The notes: generated from the sequence alone by a model not told the origin. A stretch of 64,000 nt of DNA from Panulirus ornatus (GCF_036320965.1 NC_092257.1:21122913-21186912); one strand, 5' to 3'. Positions 34,600 to 47,102 are shown, numbered from the stretch's first letter. Translations and numbers: made by a program.

Positions 34600-35265
34600 T
34601 CTTCATCTGACTGGTGGGTGGGGGAGATGCCTTCTGCTGTACTATCCTGCCTCCATCTACAGTGGTGGGTGGGGAGGAGCCTTCTGCTTTACTGTCCTGT
34701 CTCTGTCTATAGTGGTGGATGGGGAGGAAGCCTTCTGCTGTACTATCCAGTCTCCATCTATAGTGGTGGGTGGTGGGGAGGAGCCTTCTGCTGTACTATC
34801 CAGTCTCCATCTATAGTGGTGGGTGGTGGGGAGGAGCCTTCTGCTGTACTATCCTCCCTCCATCTATAGTGGTGGGTGGTGGGGAGGAGCCTTCTGCTTT
34901 ACTATCCTCCCTCCATCTATAGTGGTGGGGGATGGTGAGGAGCCTTCTGTTGTACTATCCTCCCTCCATCTATAGTGGTGGGGGATGGTGAGGAGCCTTC
35001 TGCTGTACTATCCTCCCTCCATCTATAGTGGTGGGTGGTGGGGAGGAGCCTTCTGCTGTACTATCCTCTCTCCATCTATAGTGGTGGGGGATGGCGAGGA
35101 GGAGCCTTCTGCTGTACTATCCTCCCTCCATCTATAGTGGTGGGTGGTGGGGAGGAGCCTTCTGCTTTACTATCCAGTCTCCATCTATAGTGGTGGGTGG
35201 TGGGGAGGAGCCTTCTGCTGTACTATCCTCCCTCCATCTATAGTGGTGGGGGATGAGGAGGAGCC
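34600..35265. repeat. ~53-bp minisatellite, ~12 copies
   Basis: Units contain CCTTCTGCTGTACTATCC and TCCATCTATAGTGGTGGG. Variants GGGTGGTGGGGAGGAG and GGGGATGGTGAGGAG alternate, and unit length varies by 1-4 bp. Confidence 0.95.
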
Positions 35266-35567
35266 TTTTACTTCCCTCTCACATCTCTCCAAATCAGAAA
35301 AGACTGTTCTTGATCCACCCCCCCCCCCCACCTCCTCGGGTACATAACCTCGTCATGAACCAATCAGATCCCCTTCCCTCCCCCTAAGCTATCATCCTCC
35401 CCCCTCACCGTGTGTTGGGAGACATAACAGTACTGAGCCACTGCCCCCGCAGTGTACTGGCAGACGGAAGAGGAGCACATCGCACAGTATCATCACGTCC
35501 ATAACCCCAGCCAGGACCAGTGGTATGTACAGCAGAGCCGAGGAGGACCTCCTCAGCTCAGCCAGCC

Positions 35568-35572
<5 letters not shown>
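35266..35572. other. Unique spacer
   Basis: Mixed sequence, with a poly-C run near 35318-35330. No gene was recognised. Confidence 0.35.

Positions 35573-35654
<82 letters not shown>
35573..35654. repeat. (GA)n microsatellite
   Basis: About 82 bp of pure GA. Confidence 0.97.
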
Positions 35655-35655
<1 letters not shown>

Positions 35656-35912
35656 AAAGAACCATAAGATGCAAGGTTGTACTACAGCTGAAATACAGTA
35701 GAGTGTGGAGTTAACAACTGAGGCAGGTCCCTAACGCCACAGAAGACCACAGAGCGCCTGGGCACGGGGCGAAGACCTCTCCCCCAAAGACCCCTCCCCA
35801 AAGACCCCCGGGGGAGAATGTATCTGTAGAGGGGAGTAGAGGGGGGGGGGGTTAGAGGGGGATCTCTGGCGCGAGGGCGAGAAGGAATCAAGGACACGCC
35901 AGGATCTCTGGG
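35655..35912. other. Unique spacer
   Basis: No recognised feature; a G-run lies near 35840-35851. Confidence 0.3.
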
Positions 35913-36062
35913 GAGGAGGAGGAGGAGGGGGAGAAGGAGGAGGAGGAAGAGGGGGAGAAGGAGGAGGAGGAGGAAGAGGGGGAGGAGGAGGAAGAGGGGG
36001 AGGAAGGGGAGGAGGAGGAGGAGGAAGAGGGGGAGGAGGAGGAGGAAGGGGAGGAAAAGATC
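35913..36062. repeat. GGA/GAGGAAGAGGGGGAG purine repeat
   Basis: GGA triplets with a recurring GGAAGAGGGGGAGGAGGAG unit. The minus-strand Pro-rich frame is an artefact. Confidence 0.92.
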
Positions 36063-36530
36063 TCAATGGAGGCAACGGAGGGTTGTGGCGGAGTAGGGGG
36101 CGCGTAAGAGACGAGGTCAGAGGTTTGGAGGAGAGGTCAGGCAGCTGGCTGCCAGGGGGTCACACGGGTGACCTCATGATGCCTGGGCAACGGGGTCACG
36201 ACCCCGTGTGTCTGCCTGACCCACCCACACGCATGGTGACCAACGTGTGGCCAAAGCGTGTTGTTACACACCCAACATGTGAACAACGCGTTCTGGTACA
36301 CACCCCCATGTGAACACGTGTATGAGTGACGACGTGTGACCACGTGTATGTACACACCCACATGTGAACACGTGGATGTACACATCCACACACCCACGTA
36401 CATGTGCACCGACATGTGAACACAGGGATGGTGCCCTATCCACATACATGAGTACCAGCATACCAACATATGAGGTTCCACATGGCCTACATACCCTCCA
36501 CATCCCCACCTTACTAGACCACACTCCACC

Positions 36531-36533
<3 letters not shown>
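36063..36533. repeat. Spacer with degenerate ACATGTGAACACGTG words
   Basis: From about 36233 to 36430, ACATGTGAAC, CACGTGTATG and ACACACCC words recur at ~25-30-bp spacing. They carry repeated CACGTG and ACATGT palindromes. The left third (36063-36232) is unique. Confidence 0.7.
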
Positions 36534-36613
<80 letters not shown>

Positions 36614-36645
36614 CTCTCTCTCTATCTCTCTCTCTCTCTCTCTCG
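36534..36645. repeat. (CT)n microsatellite
   Basis: About 110 bp of CT with two CTAT interruptions. Confidence 0.97.
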
Positions 36646-36806
36646 CCCGCCACAGACTCACATTCGCCTCGAGCAGCCTGCCTCGCTTCAGCCAGCACTG
36701 CTCCCCATGGTCCACACTCATGGCACTGCCCAACACACCTTCGTACATGTGATTTCACTGGTAAGCAACAGTGAAAATAAACACGACCAATAAACTTAAG
36801 GCGAAC

Positions 36807-37533
<727 letters not shown>

Positions 37534-37552
37534 ATATATATATGTATTTCAT

Positions 37553-37769
37553 ACTATTCGCCATTTCCCGCGTTAGCGAGGTAGCGTTAAGAACAGAGGA
37601 CTGAGCCTTTGAGGGAATATCCCCACTTGGCCCCCTTCTCTGTTCCTTCTTTTGGAAAATTAAAAACGAGAGGGGAGGATTTCCAGCCCCCCGCTCCCTC
37701 CCCTTTTAGTCGCCTTCTACGACACGCAGGGAATACGTGAGAAGTATTCTTTCTCCCCTATCCCCAGGG

Positions 37770-37773
<4 letters not shown>
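37553..37773 (-). mobile_element. SINE-like element, copy 1
   Basis: About 220 bp present three times in the window (also 55880-56116 and 57486-57719). Read on the minus strand it starts at an AT tract with ATCCCTGGGGATAGGGGAG, passes CGTGTCGTAGAAGGCGACTA and GGAACAGAGAAGGGGGCC, and ends in CGCTACCTCGCTAACGCGGG before AAATGGCGAATAG. It has no open frame of note and no clear A/B boxes. The 3' ~34 bp resembles the LINE tail, as expected for a LINE-mobilised SINE. Confidence 0.82.

Positions 37774-37847
<74 letters not shown>
37774..37847. repeat. (AT)n microsatellite
   Basis: AT dinucleotides joining the SINE-like element to a Penelope-like remnant. Confidence 0.97.
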
Positions 37848-37850
<3 letters not shown>

Positions 37851-37913
37851 CTATGAGTCCACTTGGAAAATGACCATAGGAATATCTTGATCACGTAAAA
37901 ATTTGTGATCCTT

Positions 37914-37918
<5 letters not shown>
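37848..37918. mobile_element. Minimal Penelope-like inverted end remnant
   Basis: TTCCTATGAGTCCAC faces CATAGGAATATCTTGATCAC, then GTGATCCTTTCCAAT. These are internal and terminal parts of the Penelope-like 3' end in inverted orientation, with most of the arms missing. AT tracts lie on both sides. Confidence 0.75.

Positions 37919-37962
<44 letters not shown>
37919..37962. repeat. (AT)n microsatellite
   Basis: AT dinucleotides between the Penelope-like remnant and a tRNA-like SINE end. Confidence 0.97.
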
Positions 37963-37967
<5 letters not shown>

Positions 37968-38035
37968 GACCTCCAACAGCCAGGATCGAACCCGAGACCC
38001 CGTGATGACGCTGTGGCCACAAACAACCACCCACA
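37963..38035 (-). mobile_element. tRNA-derived SINE-like fragment
   Basis: On the minus strand TCATCACGGGGTCTC is followed by GGGTTCGATCCTGGCTGTTG. GGTTCGATCC is a good pol III B box. The same 3' stretch is found in the tRNA-like hairpin at 57081-57390. No paired acceptor stem was seen, so it is not a functional tRNA. Confidence 0.6.
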
Positions 38036-38099
38036 CAAAGCGTAAACGTAAACACAAGACGAAAGACACACAAACATACAAAGAACCCCCCCAAAAAAA

Positions 38100-38133
38100 G
38101 AAAACGTATCAGGGTGCTATCGAACCCGTGCCC

Positions 38134-38170
<37 letters not shown>

Positions 38171-38215
38171 TGTCCCCGTGATGAAGAGTATGCCAAGCAA
38201 CACCCCGACATAGAC
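38100..38215 (-). mobile_element. tRNA-like SINE fragment interrupted by (AC)n
   Basis: Minus strand: GTTGCTTGGCATACTCTTCA with TCACGGGGACATCG, then a TG tract (plus-strand AC at about 38137-38168), then GGGCACGGGTTCGATAGCAC. CATCACGGGG matches the neighbouring SINE, and GGTTCGATAG is a degraded B box. The microsatellite sits between the anticodon-arm-like and T-arm-like parts. Confidence 0.5.
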
Positions 38216-38410
38216 AATGCAAACAGAACAGCGATTTTTTATGCTTGGCAAATATGTGCATTTCGCGGCGCCTCTCTTTAGCGTTTGAGACGCTGTGTCG
38301 GATGCCCTCAATGATTTTTCCCCCTCAAGGTTTGGTGAGAATGGATAAGCCACATCTGGAGCACAGAAGGGCACTTCTCATGCTGAATACAGGCAAAAGG
38401 ATTTCTGGTT

Positions 38411-38960
38411 AAGGAATTCCTAGTCATAGAATTCCTAGTTAGAGAATTCCTAGTCAAAGAATTCCTAGTTAGAGAATTCCTAGTCAGAGAATTCCTAGTT
38501 AGAGAATTCCTAGTCAAAGAATTCCTAGTTAGAGAATTCCTAGTCAAAGAATTCCTAGTCATAGAATTCCTAGTCAAAGATGCCTAGTTAGAGAATTCCT
38601 AGTCTTAGAATTCCTAGTCAAAGAATTTCTAGTTAGAGAATTCCTAGTCAAAGAATTCCTAGTTAGAGAATTCCTAGTTAGAGAATTCCTAGTCAAAGAA
38701 TTCCTAGTTAGAGAATTCCTAGTCAAAGAATTCCTAGTCAAAGAATTCCTAGTTAGAGAATTCCTAGTCTTAGAATTCCTAGTTAGAGAATTCCTAGTCA
38801 AAGAATTCCTAGTTAGAGAATTCCTAGTCTTAGAATTCCTAGTTAGAGAAACCCTAGTCTTAGAATTCCTAGTTAGAGAATTCCTAGTCAAAGAATTCCT
38901 AGTTAGAGAATTCCTAGTTAGAGAATTCCTAGTCAAAGAATTCCTAGTCAAAGAATTCCT
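38411..38960. repeat. 15-bp satellite with an EcoRI site in nearly every unit, ~36 copies
   Basis: The unit GAATTCCTAGTTAGA has GTCAAA, GTCTTA and GTCATA variants of the last part. GTTAGA and GTCAAA units tend to alternate, giving a ~30-bp higher-order step, and longer blocks also recur. GAATTC and CCTAG occur in almost every unit. One 13-bp unit at 38580 shifts the frame. Confidence 0.96.
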
Positions 38961-40165
38961 TACGCGCTTAACAGAACAGAAATTTACACTACAATTGCAA
39001 GTCACAACAGCACATGCTTACAATTCAAGCTTAAAAGTAACAATAGCACAGGCTTATAAGTTATGCTTAAAAGTAACAATACAGGCTAGTGATTTGCACT
39101 TAAAAGTAACAATATAGGCAGTTTACACTTAAAAGTAACAATACAGACTAGTAGTTTACACTTAAAAGTAACAATACAGACTTGTAGATTACTCTTAAAA
39201 GTAACAATACAGGCCAGTAGCTTACGCTTAAAAGTAACAATACAGGCTAGTAGCTTACGCTTAAAAGTAACAATACAGGCTAGTAGCTTACGCTTAAAAG
39301 TAACAATACAGGCTAGTAGCTTACGCTTAAAAGTAACAATACAGGCTAGTAGCTTACGCTTAAAAGTAACAATACAGGCTAGTAGCTTACGCTTAAAAGT
39401 AACAATGCAGGCTAGTAGCTTACGCTTAAAAGTAACAATACAGGCTAGTAGCTTACGCTTAAAAGTAGCTACAATACAGGCTAGTAGCTTACGCTTAAAA
39501 GTAGCTACAATACAGGCTAGTAGTTTACGCTTAAAAGTAGCTACAATACAGGCTAGTAGTTTACGCTTAAAAGTAGCTACAATACAGGCTAGTAGTTTGC
39601 GCTTAAAAGTAACTACAATACAGGCTAGTGGTTTACGCTTAAAAATAACTACAATACAGGCTAGTGGTTTACGCTTAAAAATAACTACAATACAGGCCAG
39701 TAGTTTACACTTAAAAGTAACAACAATACAGGCTAGCAGTTTACGCTTAAAAGTGACAGTAGAGCAAGCCTTTATTTCATACTTAAATATAACACTATCA
39801 CAGGCTCAGAGGTCACACTTATAAAAGTAACAACAGCGCAGTTTTAGACTTTACACTTAAAGGTGAGAGTAGTGCAGTTCCATATTGCATACTTACAATA
39901 ACAATAGCACAGGCTTACAGCTTACATGTAAGAATAACAACAGAGGGTTATAATTTACACTTAAAAATAACAGCAGAGGCTTATAGTTTACACTTAAAAT
40001 TATGGTAGAGGCTTATAGTTTACACTTAAAAATAACAGCAGAGGCTTATAGTTTACACTTAAAATCATGGTAGAGGCTTATAATTTACACTTAAAAATAA
40101 CAGCAGAGGCTTATAGTTTACACTTAAAATTATGGTAGAGGCTTATAGTTTACACTTCAAATAAA
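38961..40165. repeat. 33-36-bp array with graded divergence
   Basis: Core units (39180-39470) are 33 bp with AATACAGGCTAGTAGCTTAC. From about 39460 units gain AGCTAC and become 36 bp, later AACTAC. From 39760 the array decays into ~32-bp units with CAGCAGAGGCTTATAGTTTA and AAATTATGGTAG alternating. The left edge (39000-39180) is also diverged. Confidence 0.93.
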
Positions 40166-40208
40166 ACCAGAGCATATATTCACAAAAAATCCACATACAC
40201 AGGCATAT

Positions 40209-40450
<242 letters not shown>

Positions 40451-40729
40451 GATAAGTTCAACAAAGTTTGATTCGTGATCTGGCGCTTGATGTTTTAAGG
40501 TTTAAGGGGATTCGAGTAAGTTTTAGGTGTTTAAGGTGACTTGGTATAATTGGATCTGTAAAGTCACACAGGTGTCATGTGCGTTTCAGCCGCCGGACTG
40601 CTGCTTAGGTACAATTGGACTTTCACAGAGTGGAGACCGGGGGGATGATGATATCCACATCATAAAACCTGCACACTCGTACCCACACCAGTCCTGTTAT
40701 GTAGCGTGTGTATACCTTACGTTTACTCG

Positions 40730-40734
<5 letters not shown>
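40451..40734. other. Unique spacer
   Basis: No recognised feature. Confidence 0.3.

Positions 40735-40784
<50 letters not shown>
40735..40784. repeat. (AC)n microsatellite
   Basis: About 50 bp of pure AC. Confidence 0.97.
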
Positions 40785-40789
<5 letters not shown>

Positions 40790-41609
40790 CTCGCGGGACA
40801 AGGAGCTTCTGTCGCCTTCCTAAGCCGAGGTCAGTACTGTACTCCCTGTACGCTGTGTATCTTGCCTCCTCCACCTCCCCCACAAGGCACGACCTTCCTT
40901 TGTAATACCATCCAATGTCGCCAATATCTACATAATCATGTCACTTTCTACACGGGGGGGGGGGGGGGGGGGCACTCAACGTGACCCGACTACGTGTGAC
41001 TGGAGATATCATGTAACTCCTTCTACTTTACCTGTGTAATCCTCTGTATCACTTTGTACCCTGTAATTACGTATCAAGTATTTGATGTACCCCGACCTTC
41101 CCAACTTCCTCTCTGAGTCCATGGGGGCCGCGTCTGGCTCACGCGTCACCTTCTTCCTTGTATCCATGTACTGTACCCACTGTGTACCCGCTCTACACAC
41201 GGGCCTCCTGGAACCTGACCCCCCTCGCCGAGGTTGTAGTCAAATGCTTCGTCTACAGCCTACAACCGGATGGGAGTAAGTTATCAAATTGGACTACAGT
41301 TATGATGACGATATCTGCAAGCCAGACGCCCATGCCCACCGAGTGATAAGGGTATGTGCGGAGTCGCTCTCCAAGAAGAGGCTGGCAATATGTCTCTGGC
41401 CGGTCTCTCATAAGACCGAGAAACTCCGAGGTCGACCTCGAGGCGGGTGGGGCTGGCTGGGAGGAGGGAGCAGCTCCCTCCCCCGAGTGGTAGCCAGACG
41501 GACAGCAGCAGCTCCAACCAGCCCAGAAAAAAAGAAAAAAAAAAGGAAAGCTTAAACTGGGGTGGGTGGTGAACAGAATGAGGAAGACTTCACCGGAAAC
41601 GCTAATATA

Positions 41610-41611
<2 letters not shown>
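40785..41611. other. Unique region with a poly-G run
   Basis: A ~20-bp G-run lies at 40953-40972. Frames up to ~150 codons have no recognised domain. Confidence 0.4.

Positions 41612-41685
<74 letters not shown>
41612..41685. repeat. (CT)n microsatellite
   Basis: About 74 bp of pure CT. Confidence 0.97.
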
Positions 41686-41687
<2 letters not shown>

Positions 41688-42334
41688 TCTCGGACCTCCA
41701 GGGGGTCGGGTCACACAGGGATGCTGAAGAGGTCAGCCATGTAGGCAGGTCAGCGCCAGGCTCCGGACAACACAGTACCCGCGGGGTGGACGGCTCACCT
41801 GGCCATGAACAAATACAAAGGCTATCATATACTTGTGACAAACATTTGTCAATTGTATTTGTTATACCTTCGTGTGACACCCCCCACTTAGCGGGCGCAC
41901 CTGACCTGACCATGACCTGACCTGACCTGAGCTCCGGGGTCTGGCCATGACCTGACCTGAGCCCCGGGGGTCGTCATTTATCAACCACGTAAGAGCTGAG
42001 TGAAAAGTGTGGGTGGGAGGGGAAGTTTAGACAGGAATGTCTATAGTGGATTTTTGGGGAGGGAAAGAGAGACAGACGGGGGACGGGAACATGGGAGAGA
42101 AGACGGGAAACTGGAGGAGCCTCCGGAGATATAGGGGTTCGAGATGGGGGTGGGTGAAGGGGGCCCCCTACGAAGGCCCTCTGCTTTACGTAAAGTCCTG
42201 TTTCCACAATGGAGAGTCACTTGGAGAGTCACTTGTCTTCCCTTTGTGGATCTGTCTGTTTGTGCGTCTGTTTATCTCCCGACCGTGGCGACCATCTGCC
42301 AGTACAGCCATTCCCCGTCTCTCGAAGATCACGC
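41686..42334. other. Unique region with TGACC pentamer clusters
   Basis: ACCTGACCTGACC and GACCTGACCTGACCTGAG occur at about 41899-41931, and again at 41947-41962. TGACCT is a nuclear-receptor half-site, but 5-bp tandem spacing looks like a simple repeat. No gene was recognised. Confidence 0.4.
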
Positions 42335-42600
42335 TGACATGACCTCACCAGCTGCTGTGGCATGACATGACCTCACCAGCTGCTGTGGCATGACATGACC
42401 TCACCAGCTGCTGTGGCATGACATGACCTCACCAGCTGCTGTGGCATGACATGACCTCACCAGCTGCTGTGTTATGACCACCTCACCAGCTGCTGTGTCC
42501 ATCATGACATCAGCTCACCAGCTGCAGTGTTCACCCTGACATGACCTGACCTGACCTGCCCATGTCCCCACCCTGACATGACCTGACCACGCCAGTGCAC
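42335..42600. repeat. 28-bp minisatellite, ~6 copies plus decayed edge
   Basis: Units contain GACCTCACCAGCTGCTGTGG and CATGACAT. The right side decays into TGACATGACCTGACCTGACC words. Confidence 0.93.
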
Positions 42601-42649
42601 TCGCCATCCTGATGGCCATCCCTCCTCCCGCCTTAACCGCCAATTACCT

Positions 42650-42710
42650 CTTTACGACCTCCTCCCGTTACGACCTCCTCCCGTTACGACCTCCTCCCGT
42701 TACGCCAGCG
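42650..42710. repeat. 16-bp minisatellite, ~4 copies
   Basis: ACGACCTCCTCCCGTT is repeated head to tail. Confidence 0.92.
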
Positions 42711-43374
42711 CCTGACCCCTCCCTCCGTAACCATCTGACGGGCAGACCTTGCTTGCTTACGGGGAGATAACACACAGACAGACGACCACTATTATCATTC
42801 ATATCATTATCAATATCATCATTATCTTATCGTTATCTTATCAGTGCAAAAGAAGTCCCTGCAGAGGAATGGGGCGACAGTGGAGAGCACTATCTTACCC
42901 CTGTCTTGACCGACGTCTCAAAGTAAGGCTGAAAATCTGTCCTTTACTCAACTGCAATAAATGCTTTATTGGCAAAGGAAGGAAGCCAGCCACACAAAAT
43001 ACCGGCGACTGTCTCCATTCGCCTGTCTGAATTGGGTGGTTAGGACGGGGAAGGGAGAGAGAGGAAGGGAGGGAGGGAAGAAGGGAGGGAGGGAAGGAGG
43101 GAGGGAGGAAGGGAGGGAGGGAAGAGAGGGACGAGGTTGGACACCATCTTCGTCCTCAGCGTCGCCTCATGTACGTCCACATGCCAAAATTTGGAGGTGG
43201 GTCCTACTCCAAGGGCGCCCCCCCCCCACGTCCCCTTGTGTGTGTGTGTGTGTGTGTGTGTACGCTTCTGTCCCGGGGGCGGGGGTGGAGGAGGGGGGAG
43301 TTCTCGCGATCCTTAATGTGGGGCCGAGGGAGGAGCGCCTTTGTTGCGCTCCCTTACCGTATCCTAGACTGCTG

Positions 43375-43376
<2 letters not shown>
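42711..43376. other. Spacer with ATC-rich and GGGA/GGAA-rich parts
   Basis: ATTATCAT words at 42790-42845, GGGA/GGAA tetramers at about 43050-43130, and a GT tract at 43239-43261. No gene was seen. Confidence 0.5.
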
Positions 43377-43472
<96 letters not shown>

Positions 43473-43575
43473 CTATCTATCACATTTATGTCTCTATATC
43501 TATCTCAATTATCTGCCTCTGCCTCTCTATCTATCTATCTATATATCTATCTCTATCCCTCTATCTATCTATCGC
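43377..43575. repeat. (CT)n and (TATC)n compound microsatellite
   Basis: About 75 bp of CT, TATC tetramers, a short unique part and further TATC tetramers. Confidence 0.96.
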
Positions 43576-43712
43576 ACTCGAGCGCACCCGGACTGTAGCG
43601 ATCCAGTATGAGATGGAAGCCTCTTTCGATAATCAACTCTCGACTTCAACTTCTACATGTGTGAGCCAGCCATGCCCAGCCACAGGGCCGGGAGGGCAAG
43701 ACCAAGCCTTGA

Positions 43713-43975
43713 TTCGGTCCTACGACAGAGCTACCCCAACCTACGACAGAGCTACCCCAACCTACGACAGAGCTACCCCAACCTACGACAGAGCTACCCC
43801 AACCTACGACAGAGCTACCCCAACCTACGACAGAGCCACCCCAACCTACGACAGAACTACCCCAACCTACGAAAGAGCTACCCCAACCTACAACAGAGCT
43901 ACCCCAACCCACGACAGAGCTACCCCAACCTACGACAGAGCTACCCCAACCTACGACAGACCTACCCCAACCCGT
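43713..43975. repeat. 21-bp minisatellite, ~12 copies
   Basis: The unit core is AGCTACCCCAACCTACGACA. Single-base variants include GCCACC, GAACTACC, GAAAGAG and CCCACGAC. The seven-codon period yields an in-frame YDRATPT repeat and keeps several frames open. There is no signal peptide or flanking coding signature to support a real protein. Confidence 0.96.
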
Positions 43976-45719
43976 GGTCTAAAGGTCTGAGATGCATGTG
44001 CCCAAACGTTGCTGTAGAAGACCCGACCCAGCCTTGTAGGTGTACAGGGAAGCTAACCTGTCAGTGATGCCTGGCTGTGAGAGTCACCAGGCATCGCTGG
44101 ATGACGTATACCACCGTGGAGGACAATTGGTCGAGGCCCAGCCCACCTGTGGTAGCCTCTTTCGGGCCACCACCGTCCACAGCCGTGGGTGTGAAAGCAC
44201 GAAGAACGAGCGCCTCCTCTTGCGGTAATGATAATGATAATGAAATAAATGGATAATCAGACAACGTGAGAAAGAGGGGAATTAAAGGGATCTAAACAAC
44301 AGACTGACTTGAAGGTTCTGATCCTACTGTCTGGCTCCAGGTCGTGTAACACGACGAGCTGGATCCGAAGGTACAACGACTGGGAAGTCGGATCAAGGGG
44401 CCGCTTTGTGCACGTGGCAAGACACTGGTCCAGAAAGACACAGATACAAAGACTAAACGCCAGAAACTGGAGGACTGTTAAGGGGGCGGCCCTACTAGAC
44501 AACGTCGACCCCCCCCCCCACACCCACGAGAGGAAACGGAGTTGGTACACGGAGGCGTCGGAGGCGCGGTGCTGGGCCGCGTGAGCACGGAGAGGGGGAG
44601 GGGAAGGGGGCCCTCGTCGCGACCCGGACGGACATGGTCTGGCAGCCGTGGAGACGCGGGGCGTGTGCGTGTAACAAACACCATCGACTTACACCTGCGT
44701 TGCTATGTACAGACGACTGGTGCCTGGAGCGACTTCAGCACGAAGGGCGCGGCGCGAGGAGGAGGAGGAGGAGGAGGAGGCTCCTCCTCCTCCAGGTGAC
44801 TGACTGACTCGGGAGGGCTCCTCCTCCCCCCTGGCGGTCGTACCTCGTGCCCTGGGTGAGTTAGGAGGCGCTGTTTAATATAGATTTTGGCGGGCGGGTA
44901 GCGTTTCTATGAGTGTGCGGCAATTAAATTAGCGTAAAAATGCCGGTGAGCGTGTTGGCGCGTGCGGGGGGCCCTGCTAGACCTGGCGGGGGACAATTTG
45001 CCCGGACGACCGAGCGGGGGCCACCCAGCATAGGAATGGCTTGATCTGCCGCCCTCACCTGCTCCCGTCTCCCGTCCTCTCCCATCCCCTAACTTCCTCC
45101 GACCACATGATGTATGGCTTAATCGGCGACGCCTCTCGTCTCTCTCCCGTCCGCCAGACTTCAGAACCCCTGCCATGCCACGGGGGCCTAGTGTTCTTCC
45201 GCGGCCTCGACTTCTTGGAGCTGTTTGACGTCTCGTGTTTCGTCTCTCCGTACTTTTGCGCCGGTGCTACGCTGAGACCCCGAAGTTCCGTGAAGCCGGA
45301 CGGCGTCCGTACGTACGCATGAAGATCGTGGACGGCAGGGTGTCGCAGCCCCGGCGTCCGTGGATACAGCGGAGAGGGACAACCGGGTTGCTTATAGCCT
45401 CAGCGTCGGCGGGGCACAAGGACGGAAGGAACCCCACGGGGGTCTTGGATCCGGAGCGTGGGCGTCCACTTCTCTCGACGTCCCATACCTACGTCCCTGA
45501 ACACCCGCGTCCCTGGACACCTACCCATTTGTCCTAAGACATTAAGGAAGCCTACACGCCTGACAAAAAGGGCCGCGCGGGGACGCCCCTTCAGCCCTGT
45601 ACTTGCCGCCCGTTGTTTACCAGCACAGCACACCTCACACTAAGGAGTGAACCACACGTATATGGGTGAAAGAAAGAAGTGACTGAAGGTGCTGGTGTGG
45701 AAGGCTACTCCTACAGAAG
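43976..45719. other. Long mostly unique region, no gene recognised
   Basis: G/C-rich, with GGA triplets facing TCC triplets at about 44758-44792 (a potential short hairpin) and ATAATG words at 44227-44244. Several frames of 60-100 codons on both strands lack domains I recognise. Confidence 0.4.
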
Positions 45720-46470
45720 TAGAGGTGTACTGGCACTAGTGTGTACCAGGACTTATACCAGAGCTGGCACTGGAGGGGGAGAAGTAGAGGGAAGAGATGA
45801 AGGAGAGCACCAGTGTGGATGGGTCTGTACCATCTTTTGTGGGGCTCTGGTGTACGAATCCTGGTGTGAGCGCTGCTTCATACAGGCCCTGATGTGAGGG
45901 TAGGCGTTATGAGAGCCCTAGTGTGAGGGGATCTTGTGTGAGGTTAGTGGGGGGGATGGTAGTGGTGCTGAAGGCCCTGGTGTGAGGGTAGTGGTATAAG
46001 AGTAGTGGTATGAGAGTTCTAGGGGTGTGAGGAACAGCGGTGCTGAAGGCTATGGTATGAGGACTCTCATGTGAGGGGTAGTGGTGCGAGGGTAGTGGTG
46101 TGAGGATAGTGAGGCTGAGTGTGAGGGTAGTGGAGTTGAGGGCTTTCTCGTGTGTGAGGGAGCGCATGTGGTATACACCGTGCTACCAAGTGTGTGGAGG
46201 AAGGCGTGTGGACAAGGGGCGAGCAAGAACACAAGACAGGGGGGGAACGCACTCCTTGACATGGCAAGTGTACAAGGATTCACAACACGGGGATTGGAAG
46301 CCGTATTAGCGCCGTGTGAAGGAGACACAGCAGGTGTATTGGTGAGGGACACGGGGCACAGGAGGCCGTATGGAACCACGTCAAAGGAAACGGCAGGTGT
46401 AACACACACACACAGAACATGAGTCCGGGTGGAACCGTGTAAATGGACACGGGAGGCGTACGGACGGTGG
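45720..46470. repeat. Degenerate TGGTGTGAGGGTAGTGG-type repeat
   Basis: From about 45890 to 46150, words such as GGTGTGAGGGTAGTGG and GTGGTGCTGAAGG recur at ~20-35-bp spacing. From 46290 to 46470 a ~50-60-bp unit with GGAACCACGTCAAAGGAAAC / GGAACCGTGTAAATGGACAC recurs. It is old and degraded. Confidence 0.7.
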
Positions 46471-46510
46471 AGGTGTGCGGAGGAGAGACAGAGGGACTGG
46501 CACAGCCCCG

Positions 46511-46556
<46 letters not shown>
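46511..46556. repeat. (AC)n microsatellite
   Basis: AC dinucleotides. Confidence 0.97.
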
Positions 46557-46876
46557 GGTGTGCTTGGCATGTGTACAGAGAGTAATGGATGAGGGTGAGC
46601 AGAGGTTGGGGGGGTTAGGGGGGTTGGTTGGGGGGGCCCGGCCGCCAGGAGGAATGGAAGGGAGGCAATGGCAACGACGTCTCCCCCTCCTCCCTCCCTC
46701 CTCCCCCTCTTTCTCCCCCTCCTCCCCCCCTTCTCGTACCACACAACCCCTCCCCCAATCCCAGGTCTTCAAGCCAACATGTACGACTTCAGGGGAGACC
46801 TCAAAGCACTGGGAACCGAGGTCTGCGCTGTTCATAAGAGAAGATCCTCAAAACTTGGAACATAAGAGACGGTAAT
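46557..46876. other. Unique spacer
   Basis: GGGGTTAGGGGGGTTGG at 46608-46630 and C/T-rich sequence at 46680-46745. No gene was recognised. Confidence 0.35.
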
Positions 46877-47102
46877 GCCACTGAGCACGACGGTACGGCA
46901 CGGTACGGCCCTTGACAACGACGATACGGCACGGCACGGCCATTTAAGCACGACGATACGACACGGCCCTTGAACACGACGATACGGACACGGCCCTTGA
47001 GCACGACGATACGGCATGGACCTTGAACACGACGATACAGCAGGATACGGTCCTTGAGCACGACGATACGGCACGGCCCTTGAGCACGACGGTACGTGCA
47101 GC
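46877..47102 (-). repeat. 27-bp array, inverted arm (diverged), ~8 copies
   Basis: Units with TACGGCCCTTGAGCACGACG are the reverse complement of the array at 47156-47693. Copies here vary more in length (21-30 bp) and sequence. Confidence 0.92.

Noticed and set aside
41899..41962. Nuclear-receptor response element cluster
   Set aside because: TGACCT half-sites overlap in a 5-bp tandem repeat and lack usual spacing. Similar words occur in the adjacent 28-bp minisatellite edge.
43657..44067. Secreted repeat protein with YDRATPT or SYPNLRQ repeats
   Set aside because: It comes from the 21-bp array. Flanking sequence shows no coding bias or signal peptide.
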